In this document: positions 54,544 through 64,000 of the stretch, in pieces
Numbering within the stretch: position 1 is the stretch's first letter
Layout of the letters: each line of letters begins with the position of its first letter
Translations under genes and position numbers: made by a program
Notes under the pieces: generated by a model
What the model saw: the letters and a program-made list of their open reading frames with translations, nothing else
The model's database searches: none
Told to the model about the DNA's origin: nothing
NCBI GenBank assembly: GCA_037355855.1
Contig: CM074762.1
Location: 992,001-1,056,000, forward strand
Direction of reading: 5' to 3'
DNA from: Pseudo-nitzschia pungens
Lineage: Eukaryota > Bacillariophyta > Bacillariophyceae > Bacillariales > Bacillariaceae
DNA: 64,000 bases

Positions 54544-57500
54544 TCACGTGTTCGTCTCGGTTGTGCCGTCCTCGTCTTGGTCCCAGTCTCCTAGCAGACC
54601 CGATTCCATTCGGTCCTCGGATTCGCTGCGAATGCCTTCGCTGGTTGCACAAGACGCATCCTGATCCTGGAAGACCAGCAACGAATTGTCCGAGAACTGG
54701 GACAGCTTGAGGATTTGTGACACATTGGAAACATTGGAAGTCTCTCCCTGGAAACCGTATACAGATGCCGTAGATGCATTGCTTGATTCCAATCCGTACA
54801 GTGATGCCGCCGATGCATTGGTTGCTTCCAGTTCGAACAACAACGCCGATGATATGGCGTTGTTTTCCTTCAATGCCGGACTGGTTGTTGTGGTGTCCTC
54901 TTGCATCAGAGATTCGGGGATTACAGCCGTCGATTTGTTGTCCGCATCCAATTCGTACAGCTCGTACAGCAATGCCGTCGAAATGGTGCTGTTTGTCCCA
55001 AAGTCCGACTTCTTGCTGCTGTCATCTCTCAGCGGAGAGTCGGGGATTGCGGTGTGGCCGGTCGACTGCCACAGCGGGGCTAGATTGCTCTCATCTTGCG
55101 AAAGGTCGGCGACTGTTGTCTCCGCGGCGGAAGCGTCTCCTCGTTCCAAAGAGTCTTCCTCGGAAATGATATTTTCTCGCTCGAGTGATTGCTCTTTCTT
55201 TCGGCCACTTCTGGGGAGTCTCTTCGAAAATGTTTTCGACAACAAATCGTCTAATCGGACTAGTGTCTCGTCAATGTTGTTCGTCAGAGCGGCACTCCGA
55301 CTCGTAGCAATGGAATTACTTGTGCCCGAAGCAGAGTCGTTGTCCGAGGGAACCAAGGTTTTGTTTCTGTATGCAGTCCGGGCGACAACCTGATCACTAG
55401 CAACGGAATCAATTGTACCCGCCGCGGAGTTTTTGTCCGATGGAACAGAGCTGATGTCGCTCGTAAGAGTTTTTGACAACAGGTTGTCTAATCGCACAAG
55501 TGTATCGTCGATATCAGAAGTCAGAGTGGAACGGGAACTCTTAGCGATAATATCACTCGCATCCGATTCGGAGTCCTCATCCAGCTCAACCAACATTTCC
55601 TCGATGTCGGTGGTCAGTGCAGCACTCGGATTCGTATCGACGCAATGGACCGTGCTGGACGCGGAGTCATCGTCGGTAATCACCGCCGGAGAATCCAGAG
55701 GGGACCCATCAACACCCCGACTGGTGGCAGAATCCGTAGTTGACCGTGACGCCTTGGTTTCGAGAGTTTCGGGGGTGAGAGGCGTCCCGGTGGAAGAGAT
55801 TGAGTATTTTTTTCGCAACTGGGCTCGCCGTTCGGTTTCTATTGCAAGCTTTTCCCAAATGGACGATCCGGCGCTGCTGAGGGATGATACGCAGCTCGTG
55901 ATGGGTTCGACAAACGGAAAGACGCCTTCAGTTACATCGTCATCGCTGACAGTCAATCCCATTGGTGAGGCCACCACGACATCCGGTTCCTCGAACGACC
56001 TCGACGAACCGGAGCGTTTCGCTTCCGCTTCCATTTTTATTTTCAATTGTAGATACTTGTAAGCGAGATAGGCCGGGACAAGCACCATCCACAGCGCCAC
56101 CACGATCACAAGCGTTATTCCCAGCGGTCCGAGTCTGTCGACATTGTTGCCCGTCGTTTCCGACTCGTCCGAATCAGTATACCTGCTCATTTCATCGAGT
56201 TCTGTGTTTTCTACAATGGGATTGGGAGGCGTCAACTTTCGATCTGGTTCTGCTGCTGCCCCTGCCACTGGAAAGGTGACCTTCTCAGGAGAATTCCGGA
56301 GCGCAGTAGGATAAGCCGTTGGAGCTTCCTTAGTGGGATATGGGGTAGCCATCGAAGTGGATCCTATTTGAGGTTCTTGGCAGAATCCGTTCGGATTACA
56401 GTACCCGCTACAACAGTCAGTAAACATTTCTTCATCGCTGCCATGGTTACCACAGGATGCGTTGATGCCCAAACAAAAGACGGCTGTGACGGAAACTACG
56501 GAGTTGTTGACTTGCCGTGTTGTTGCAATACCGCCCTTCCATTGAGGAATCGAGAGGGTCCTGCTGGGATCGGTGTACCCGTCAGACCACTTTTGAAATT
56601 GGTAGGGCGGCTGTTCTGGGGGAACTCGCAGCGGCAGGTCAACATTGACCCAGGACTCTACCGTGTGGGGAGCCGCCACGCCAACGCCGTCTACAACGAG
56701 AAAAAGACCGTCCGGTTGGGTGGCAAGTGCCACGGCGGCAACGTTGGGTCGGAGTTCCCGGGCAATCTCTGCTTTGTGTCCATCTTTGTCGCTAGCGACC
56801 AGGGTGACCGACAGATATCCGATCTTGGTTGCGAAATTGTTGATCCAGGGTACTTCCGCCGAGGGATCGAGATAAAGATCGTTGCCAATGGTTTGGTTCA
56901 CAACAGAGTCGACAGTTCCATCCGCGTGGTGAAGTCGGACGTTCCAAACCAACGTAGTATCAGGAATTGAGTCACCCTTGTGATCAAAGGCCTGGCCCTG
57001 GAGGTGGAGGACCTGTCCCCAGCTGAAGAGCTCCCCTTCCGCCGGCGACAGAATCTCTACGGTCGGAAGGGATGTTCCAACAACTTTCACCGCAACGGAT
57101 GCATGATTTGTATTGTCACTCGGGTCGCTGACCGTCAGCGTGACGTTATAATCCCCGGGTACCTCGTACGCGTGGCTGGGAGCTACCGTGTTCCTTTTAT
57201 CGTTGGTACCGTCCCCAAAGTCCCACGCAAAAGCAAGCTCGTCCCCATCCGGATCGAAGGACCCGCTCCCATCCAGCGTGAACGCCTGTCCCTGGCCCAC
57301 AACTATTGGTTTTGTACTCTCCTCCTCTCCGATTCGAATCGCGGCGACGGGTGGAAATCCCGCATATCGAATCCGAAAAATCGAGTCATCATTGCCGTAT
57401 TGGATCACGTAGAGCGCCTGGGTGCCCCGGTAGGGACCAAAGAACAAATCGACCATTCGGGCCTCGATTCCTTGTTCGCTTTCCTGGTCGGTGGTTTCAT

Positions 57501-58892
57501 AAACTGCGAGTTATAAAGCAAAGCACATAAAAAATCGACCCCAAACCAACTGAATGAGACTAACATGCATCTCAAATTCTGCATTCCAAACCAGCGATCA
57601 CATTGTCATGCAAGACACGTACATGTTGAGTTGATATACCCCGACGACGGGGGAAGACATTTTGCCCCACGGCACTCCGCGTCCGGATCCTCCTGGAGGC
57701 TATATATAGCCGAAAAGACAAAGTCAATGAACAAATAGTTGTAAGATTTGGGCCAGATCCCTTCCGGAACAAAGGTTGATCCAGTTACACATCCCCCTTC
57801 GTTGCGCTGGGTGGATCGGTGAGCGTAAAAGTGGAAGGGATCAACTAAGATCAAGCTTGTTGGTGGCGGCGGTGGACAGTTGTCAGCCGAGTGGGCGACA
57901 CAGGGACCCTCCATCTGGGGCCAGCCATAGTTGGTTAGAGGATAGTCCGTCCCGGCCCAGCTCAGCTCCTCGTAGTTCTGGGCCCCCACGTCGCTGATGG
58001 CAAACAGGGCGCGCTCCGTGTTGCTTTGTGCGGTGTTCAGTGCCATGCGGATGGGATTCCGAAAGCCCCACGCGAAAATCTCACTGCAAAGCGCTTCCGG
58101 TTTTTGCTCGTGGCTGCTGGACGTTTCGTTGCTCTTACCGCAAGGGACTCCCTGCTTCGCGTAGGGATTGTCCCGCGGTACGCTTCCGTCGTCGTTTAGG
58201 CGGAGCAGGCTCCCGTGCAGGTTGGACCGATTCTGGGACGCATGCGGCAAACCCCCGTCTCCCGTGGCTAAATACAAATTGCCGTCTGTTCCAAATTCCA
58301 TACCTCCTCCATTGTGGACCCGTCCCCCGAGTACCCCCAGCTCGAGCAACAATTCCTCGTTTTCTAGAATTAGCGTGGTGGAATTCATCGTGTACCTCAC
58401 CAAAACGTTTTGCGGTCCCTCATCAAAGCATCCCTGACTCCAGCGGGTGTAATAAAGGTATACCCATCTGGTTTGTAAGAAATCGGGATGTATGGCAATT
58501 GACGTGAGCCCCCGTTCGCCGTTGGTGCACAGCTTTCCCTCCCCGGACAAGTCAAGAACCAGGTTGCTGTCCCGGTTGCTGGGAAGCAGATCCTCTAGGT
58601 TGACGTAGCCATCATCGTTTTCTTCCTCTCGGTTCTCTGGATTCTCCACAACACGAACATGTCCATGCTTAGAGAGCACCAGCATCATCGGCCGGTGGTC
58701 GCTCCTTCGAAGATTCGGTAGAAACGCACCCGTTACCGCCTTGGTAATGGAAGCCGGAGGACCGACGAGTTCTTTCACAAATCCATCCGGCAGGGCTCGG
58801 ACCGTATGTGCGGACAACAGGCACAGCCACCACCACCACCACCACCACCACGACCACAGCAAAGTGAGGGTAGCTGCTGCCTGAAGCATCAT
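54544..58892 (-). CDS. GSDH-like/PKD receptor-like membrane protein, two exons
   Basis: Model: exon 1 58892..57623, intron 57622..57504 (GTACGT...CAG, 119 nt), exon 2 57503..54544, giving 1,409 residues. The join reads YINSTF|YETTDQE, matching NETFYES in the neighbouring gene. The N-terminus is a signal peptide with eight Trp in a row. Residues about 40-430 fit a glucose/sorbosone-dehydrogenase (HHIP-like) propeller: RGLTSIAIHPDF, HNGGGMEFGTDGNLYLATGD, GFRNPIRMAL, NYGWPQMEG. A PKD domain follows (about 470-545, WDFGDGTND), then CCSGYCNP Cys motif, one membrane helix (LGITLVIVVALWMVLVPAYL, about 883-905) and a 500-residue tail. The tail repeats IDxTLVRLDxLLSKT three times (55.2-55.6 kb). Type I orientation with a carbohydrate-facing ectodomain is inferred; the ligand or substrate is unknown. 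Confidence 0.85.
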
Positions 58893-60193
58893 CGATCCGA
58901 AGAGACGATGTTGATGTCGTCGTTGCGTGCTTATTGAGCAAAAGTGTAAAAAGTTGATATTCTTTGTGGGTGGTTTGATCCTTCCCACTGTTGGTGGGCA
59001 GCACGGTAACCTACAACCGATGCGCAGTAATCTTACCCTGGAATGCTGTTGTTCTTCTGTGTGTTTTTAGTTGGGCTGAGGTGTCGGTGTCAATCTCCAA
59101 AACTCTTCTGACCAACCTTATCGTGTTAACCACCAGTTGCTACCATTGCAAGATTCACTTTCGGTTCCGAAACCCATTGGTAAGGTTAATGATACGAGTA
59201 ATCTTACCGTATGTTTTGCTTGAGATTGAGAACATAACATTTTAAAGATGACAAAAAAAACAAAAAAAGACACAAAAAACACGAAAAAATGAACACTATC
59301 CATGCATGAACCGATCAAAATTCGTCGATTCGTGGAAGGTTCTCGGTACCGCTCGGTGTATGGTTCTACACGTACCTGTAATGATACGTAGAATCCTGCG
59401 AAGGTTCCGACTAAGAAAAACATGCCAATGGCCATTTATGTGAGCGCGCCAAACCGACTGACTGCGAGCGAGGCGAGAGTTAGCGGAAAATTTAGAAATT
59501 CCGTGACGCGAGACGAACAACACCATACGAGCGACGTACGTATTTTAAGTGCTACGTTTCTACTAGAACTAGTCGTACGAACGATATACTAGTAATCTTA
59601 ATTAAGATCTTACCGTACGAGAAAAACTTTTAACGAAAACCTGAAGTCAATCTAATGAGTCAAAATGCGTATTACTCGTACTCTTTTGTTGACAAGCTCT
59701 ACGAGTCGCTGCTAGGAACAATCGAAAGAATATCCATATCATGTGAAGAGTGGGGACTCAAATACTTCCTAAAGGTTGAAAAATTCTTTCACTACGAGGA
59801 AATGAAAGTTTGGAACAAAACACTGGTCATAGACTCATTCATTGTCGCAACCGACTAGGCTGACTGAGAAGACCGGGCTAGCACTCTACAACATTCGATA
59901 AAGTGGCAAAAGGAAGTAGGAGAGCGAATCAACTAAACGACGGATCTGTGTTTCTGTTAGGGCATTGCCGGTTGCATAATTTTGTGGAAACCGGCTGAGG
60001 AGTTGCGAGGAAATACACAAGATTTTTGTGTGGTTCTTCAAACAAATAATAATACAGTTTATTAACAATAAGGTACTGGCAAGTGGAGGTTATATCTATT
60101 TTGCTTCCTGTTCCTTCCCGTTGACAAAGTACAATTCAAACCATAGAATCAAGTAGTTTTATCCCAGTACTAGAAGATATAACTTGCTCACAC
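58893..60193. other. Gap between tandem paralogues
   Basis: About 1.3 kb between the two receptor-like genes; promoter of the first and 3' end of the second presumably lie here. GTAAGGTTAATGATACGAGT at 59180-59199 and AATCTTACCG repeats near 59210 and 59605. A 67-codon open frame at 59655-59858 has no recognisable domain. Confidence 0.4.
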
Positions 60194-63100
60194 TCACAAC
60201 TCGAACAGTTTCGGTTGTACTGGGGCGTCGTTCGAGGAGGCTTGCACTTTCCGAGTGTGTTGCGCAGCGCTGTGGGATGCGGAGGCATCAAAAGACATTT
60301 GTAGATTCAGTTTGTTGCCCGCAGACGGGAAGTTGGGTGGGTTGGGAGTCTTGGGGTCTCTGTTTTCGCTTTCGCTGTCAAACGACGTGGAATCGTCGAG
60401 CGACGAATCCTTCTCGTCGTAAGACAGCTGCAGCGTGTCGGGAGTGGTTTCAATCTCTGCCTTCGACTGGTGATGAGACACCTCTGGCGACAGGAAACAG
60501 GCATTGTCGTTTTGCAACGGTTTCAGAGAAGGTGATTTCAGCGGTGACAGGTCTGATTCGTCGTCGTCAGTGCTAGGAATCGCAAGCTCGGTGGGAGCCA
60601 GGAGACTATCTAGTTGTTCCTCCGGAGGAGACCGAGCGGACAGTTCGCTGAGGATGGACGCGTCTTCGGGAGGTTCCTCGTGCTTCAGAAGCGAGGAATC
60701 GACTTCCTTGACCACATCGCTATCGTCAACGTTCGCTTTCGCATCGGTCTCGAGCGATGGACTCTCTTCGTGGGCACCAGTCTCGGTCAGGGAGTCCCCG
60801 GACTCCGAGGTGTCGACCAAGAGGAGGTCCAGCACACGGTCATCCTCGTCGGATTCCTCCTCTAGTGTGTGCGGTTGCTCAGCCGTATCGCTCTGGATAG
60901 TACTCAACATCGCGGGCTCAGTAGACTGTGGCAGCAAAAACGAAAAGGACGGTTCCAATACGCTCGTAGGAGCATTTTTGACCATCGCCTTAGCGGCAAC
61001 CAAATCACCGGCTTGGTCCAATGAGCTCTTATCGGGCAAGGGAACGGAAAAGGCGACGGATGAATCTTGCCCGTGGAAGGAAGGTTCATCTCCGGTAGGG
61101 CATGCTGGGGGTGGGGCCAACGACGATTGAGATGTCGAGGCGGCATCGAATCGGTAAGGTCTCGGGAGATCTGGAAGGATTTTGATAATCCTCTCCTGGG
61201 GAGAAGAAACAAGAAAAGTGACAGATCCGTCTTCTTCCTGGAAGGAGGGTTGGCCTCCGGCAGGGGAAGGAGGAGGTGGAACCAATGATGATTGAGAGGT
61301 AGACGCGGCATCGAATCGGTAGGGTTGCAAGTTAGGCATGTTTTCGACGATGGTCGTGGCTACGCCCGGTTGTTCAGCGACGCTCTTTTGTGGCGACGAA
61401 ATAGAAAAGGAGACAGATCCATCCCCATCCTGGAAAGAGGATTGATCAAGCGAAGTGGAAAGGGGAGGTGGGATCAGTGACGACTGAGACGTAGACAGGG
61501 CATCGAATCGATATTCAAATGCCTCGCCAACTCTCGGTTTGGCAGCCTCTCGTTCACAAGAATCAAAGGACCTGATTTTTGGGGAAGGACGTGCCGGTGA
61601 TAGAGGAGGCATGACGCAGAATTGGGTCGCAGCAATGGTTCCAATCGTGGAGTCGGACATAGGAGCCGCGCTATTTTGTTTCTCAACGTCGTGAATAGAG
61701 TGCGGCTGTTCAGAAGCAAGCGATTCGGGGACCAAGAAAAAAGCGGAAATATCATTCGTTTCGACATTGTTGTCCTTGAATTCTTGAGAATTTGTTTCCC
61801 CTTGGTTGTCCCCACTTTGTTCGGTGGAACCAGTGCCAGTGGCTTTGATGTCTCCGTCATAGCACTCTTCATGGCTGCCAGTTTTGGATCGGGCCCCTTC
61901 TGAGTCGTAGTCGCAATAACGCGCTTTGAACATATTTTGGGCCACGGAATCTACCATGTTCTTGTCTTTCGCGTTCAGGTTTCGTTTCAGCAGATACCAT
62001 GCAACGACCAGAATCACCAGAACAATGGATAGAATCGTGATCCATGTCGTGGTAGGATCCGAGTCTTTTTCCGCATTGATTTCACTTTCGCTCTCAATGT
62101 TGTTGTCGGTCAAACCAATGCTAGTGCCGGTTGTTATGGAAGTGGAGGAGTCGCCCACGATGGGCTTGTTAGAGACGATGTCTGGTAGAGGTCGCCCATT
62201 GTCCGCGGGTGGCGAATCTACATTGATTTCCATGTCGGACGAGGAATCCGAGACCTCTACGTAGGAAGGAGTTTCCGTTGTAGAAGTTAGCGTCGCAGGC
62301 ATGGGAGCACACATGTTGTTCAGTTCCGGGTTACAATATCCGCTGCAGCAGTCGTCGTTGCTCTCGCACTGGCTTCCCAAATCGGTGCAAAAGATGGCTC
62401 TAACCTCCGGCATGGGTGCACCATCTTTTTGGTAGATTCGGAATACACGACTGCGGGCGGTGCGATCATCCGACCACCTTTTGAACAGATAAGGAGGTTG
62501 GTCTGTCACGGTCACGGGCAGTTTGAACCCCTTCCATGATGTGATCAATTGAGGAGTTTCCACATCGTAGCCGTCCACCGTAATGTCCAAACCAGCAGGC
62601 TCGGTAGTGACGTTCACTATGATGGTATTGGGTTGAACATCTACCCATACTGTTTCGGTAAGCCCATACTCGTCAGCGGCGGTTAAGATAACCTTCAAAA
62701 AGCTATTGGTCGCTGCAAAGAAGTCTTCCGGTTCGGGTGCTGGATACAAGTCGAAGTCGTTGTCTATTGTCAGATCCAAAAAGGGATGAAAGTGATTCGC
62801 ATGGTGCTGTCGGACCTCCCATGTCAACCTGTCGTCTGGAATGGGATTTCCCTCGAAGTCATATGCTTCTCCTTTGAGGCGGAGGACCTGCCCAACCGCA
62901 AATGTAGTACTTGGAAGGGGTGATAGGATTGAGACGGTGGGAACGGTTCCGATCTTGATAGTTTGTGAGACCTGTTGCTTCTGTCCGGATGTGTCGGTCA
63001 CACTCAGAGTGGTAGTGTATTCCCCGGGTTCGGAATATTCGTGGGAAACAACCATTTCCTTCGACACAACCTCTGTCTCATCCCCAAAATCCCAAGCGAA

Positions 63101-64000
63101 TTTCAGATCATCACCTTCCGCATCCTTTGTGTTGCTAGCATCAAATGTGACCGATAGATCACCATGGTTCTCGAATTCAAAGGAAGGGACTGGAGGTTTG
63201 TTCATAATTCCGGTGTACCGAATTCGAATGACAGTATCGTGGTTTCCGAATTTGGTAAAGTACAGAGCTTGTGTGTCCTTGTAGGGGCCAAACCACATTT
63301 CTACCATGCGGGCTTCGTTGATGTTGTCTCCCTCTTTGCGGATGGATTCATAGAATGTTTCGTTACGAGTTGGTGGCAATGGTGGATCACAATCCCAGCA
63401 GGCAAGGTCGGGTCGATCTAATTCCAGGGAGTAAATTTTCAACAGGATAAAGTCGATGAAGAGATACTTAAATTCGGGAGGCCAGATACCCTCCGGCACA
63501 TGAACCTGACCGCCAACACATCCACCGTCCTCGAAACTGATGTGTTCGTACCAGTGGAAGGGCATTGTCAGGCTTGGATCGTCGTCCAGTGGGTTGCAAT
63601 TCTCCATGTCTCCGGGTTTGCAAACACCCTCGTACTTGGGCCAACCGTAATTGGTCCCTTTGTAATCGGTTCCACCGAAATAGATCGCTTCAATGTGCTG
63701 GGCACCAACCACGCCAAAGGAAAACTTGACCTTGTCCTCGACGTTGGGGTCCATGTCGATGCGGAATGGGTTGCGCAATCCGTTGGCCCAGACTTCGGCG
63801 CAAACAGAATCATTGGGGGCGTCGACGGGGACGCGACCCTCGGTGTCTGCACACCGATACGAGTTTTCGTATCCCGAGGCTTTGGTGTACGGATTGTCGT
63901 CGGGGACGGTCCCGTCCTCGTTCAGTCGAATGATGGAACCATGGACGTTGTCGAGGGAATCGGCATTTTGTCGTTTACCCGCGTCTCCCGTGGTAATGTA
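60194..64000 (-). CDS. Partial GSDH-like/PKD receptor-like protein, 5' end missing
   Basis: Open to the window edge: codons run in frame from 64000, so 1,268 residues are visible and the N-terminus lies outside. Order of domains equals the neighbour: propeller C-terminal part (YITTGDAG, EVWANGLRNPFRIDMDP, TNYGWPKYEG, VPEGIWPPEFKYLFIDFIL), a WFGPYKDTQALYF segment, PKD (FAWDFGDETEV), CESNDDCCSGYCNP, a membrane helix (TWITILSIVLVILVVAWYLL) and a cytosolic tail. The tail has three roughly 55-70 residue repeats of YRFDAxSTSQSSLxPPP (near 61.5, 61.3 and 61.1 kb), giving Pro-rich motifs that could bind SH3/WW-like partners (inference). It is a tandem paralogue of the preceding gene, same strand, but the tail repeats differ completely. 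Confidence 0.85.
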   Translation of the reverse strand, partial: YITTGDAGKRQNADSLDNVHGSIIRLNEDGTVPDDNPYTKASGYENSYRCADTEGRVPVDAPNDSVCAEVWANGLRNPFRIDMDPNVEDKVKFSFGVVGAQHIEAIYFGGTDYKGTNYGWPKYEGVCKPGDMENCNPLDDDPSLTMPFHWYEHISFEDGGCVGGQVHVPEGIWPPEFKYLFIDFILLKIYSLELDRPDLACWDCDPPLPPTRNETFYESIRKEGDNINEARMVEMWFGPYKDTQALYFTKFGNHDTVIRIRYTGIMNKPPVPSFEFENHGDLSVTFDASNTKDAEGDDLKFAWDFGDETEVVSKEMVVSHEYSEPGEYTTTLSVTDTSGQKQQVSQTIKIGTVPTVSILSPLPSTTFAVGQVLRLKGEAYDFEGNPIPDDRLTWEVRQHHANHFHPFLDLTIDNDFDLYPAPEPEDFFAATNSFLKVILTAADEYGLTETVWVDVQPNTIIVNVTTEPAGLDITVDGYDVETPQLITSWKGFKLPVTVTDQPPYLFKRWSDDRTARSRVFRIYQKDGAPMPEVRAIFCTDLGSQCESNDDCCSGYCNPELNNMCAPMPATLTSTTETPSYVEVSDSSSDMEINVDSPPADNGRPLPDIVSNKPIVGDSSTSITTGTSIGLTDNNIESESEINAEKDSDPTTTWITILSIVLVILVVAWYLLKRNLNAKDKNMVDSVAQNMFKARYCDYDSEGARSKTGSHEECYDGDIKATGTGSTEQSGDNQGETNSQEFKDNNVETNDISAFFLVPESLASEQPHSIHDVEKQNSAAPMSDSTIGTIAATQFCVMPPLSPARPSPKIRSFDSCEREAAKPRVGEAFEYRFDALSTSQSSLIPPPLSTSLDQSSFQDGDGSVSFSISSPQKSVAEQPGVATTIVENMPNLQPYRFDAASTSQSSLVPPPPSPAGGQPSFQEEDGSVTFLVSSPQERIIKILPDLPRPYRFDAASTSQSSLAPPPACPTGDEPSFHGQDSSVAFSVPLPDKSSLDQAGDLVAAKAMVKNAPTSVLEPSFSFLLPQSTEPAMLSTIQSDTAEQPHTLEEESDEDDRVLDLLLVDTSESGDSLTETGAHEESPSLETDAKANVDDSDVVKEVDSSLLKHEEPPEDASILSELSARSPPEEQLDSLLAPTELAIPSTDDDESDLSPLKSPSLKPLQNDNACFLSPEVSHHQSKAEIETTPDTLQLSYDEKDSSLDDSTSFDSESENRDPKTPNPPNFPSAGNKLNLQMSFDASASHSAAQHTRKVQASSNDAPVQPKLFEL

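Overview
The window looks like nuclear DNA of a diatom, probably a pennate one; the species cannot be fixed from sequence alone. Evidence: genes on both strands with few, short GT-AG introns (about 100-435 nt); protein families that are expanded in diatoms (a heat-shock-factor DNA-binding domain protein, a DUF6824 protein, a helicase-associated-repeat protein, DUF4116 relics); a kinase-like protein with an ASAFAP plastid-import motif; and many low-complexity insertions inside coding regions. No bacterial operons, rRNA or CRISPR arrays are seen.

Layout: 0.3-1.7 kb, YqgF/RuvX-like gene (-). 4.1-5.9 kb, plastid-targeted kinase-like gene (+). 6.3-9.8 kb, a decayed zone with two DUF4116-repeat relics on either side of a 24-unit, 17-bp minisatellite. 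9.8-11.8 kb, gene-free, with a perfect 104-bp tandem duplication and a 41-nt palindrome. 11.8-13.0 kb, DUF6824 gene (-). 15.3-16.1 kb, CS-domain gene (+). 17.7-18.5 kb, HSF-type gene (+). 19.1-22.6 kb, a 3.5-kb foldback element with mirrored minisatellites and gene-like inserts. 23.6-25.4 kb, RluA-type pseudouridine synthase (-). 25.7 kb, tRNA-Gly(UCC). 27.0-29.6 and 32.8-34.7 kb, two unrecognised low-complexity proteins (-). 36.5-38.2 kb, three-repeat helicase-associated protein (-). 35.5 kb and 39.2-40.6 kb, three small inverted-repeat elements that share one internal module but have different ends. 41.4-42.4 kb, thioredoxin-like gene (-). 44.4-51.6 kb, a single-exon 2,375-residue repeat protein (+). 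52.1-53.0 kb, TLC-domain membrane protein (-). 54.5 kb to the window end, two tandem genes (-) for large single-pass membrane proteins with a glucose/sorbosone-dehydrogenase-like ectodomain, PKD domain, Cys-rich motif, one membrane helix and a long repetitive cytosolic tail; the second runs off the right edge.

The genes do not form one pathway. The most coherent unit is the tandem receptor-like pair at the right end. The non-coding DNA is unusual: most gaps carry short motifs of the type GTAAGGTT/AACCTTAC and TACGAGTA, rarely seen in the coding parts. Gene models with introns were built by hand from splice consensus, frame continuity and family fit, and have no transcript support here.
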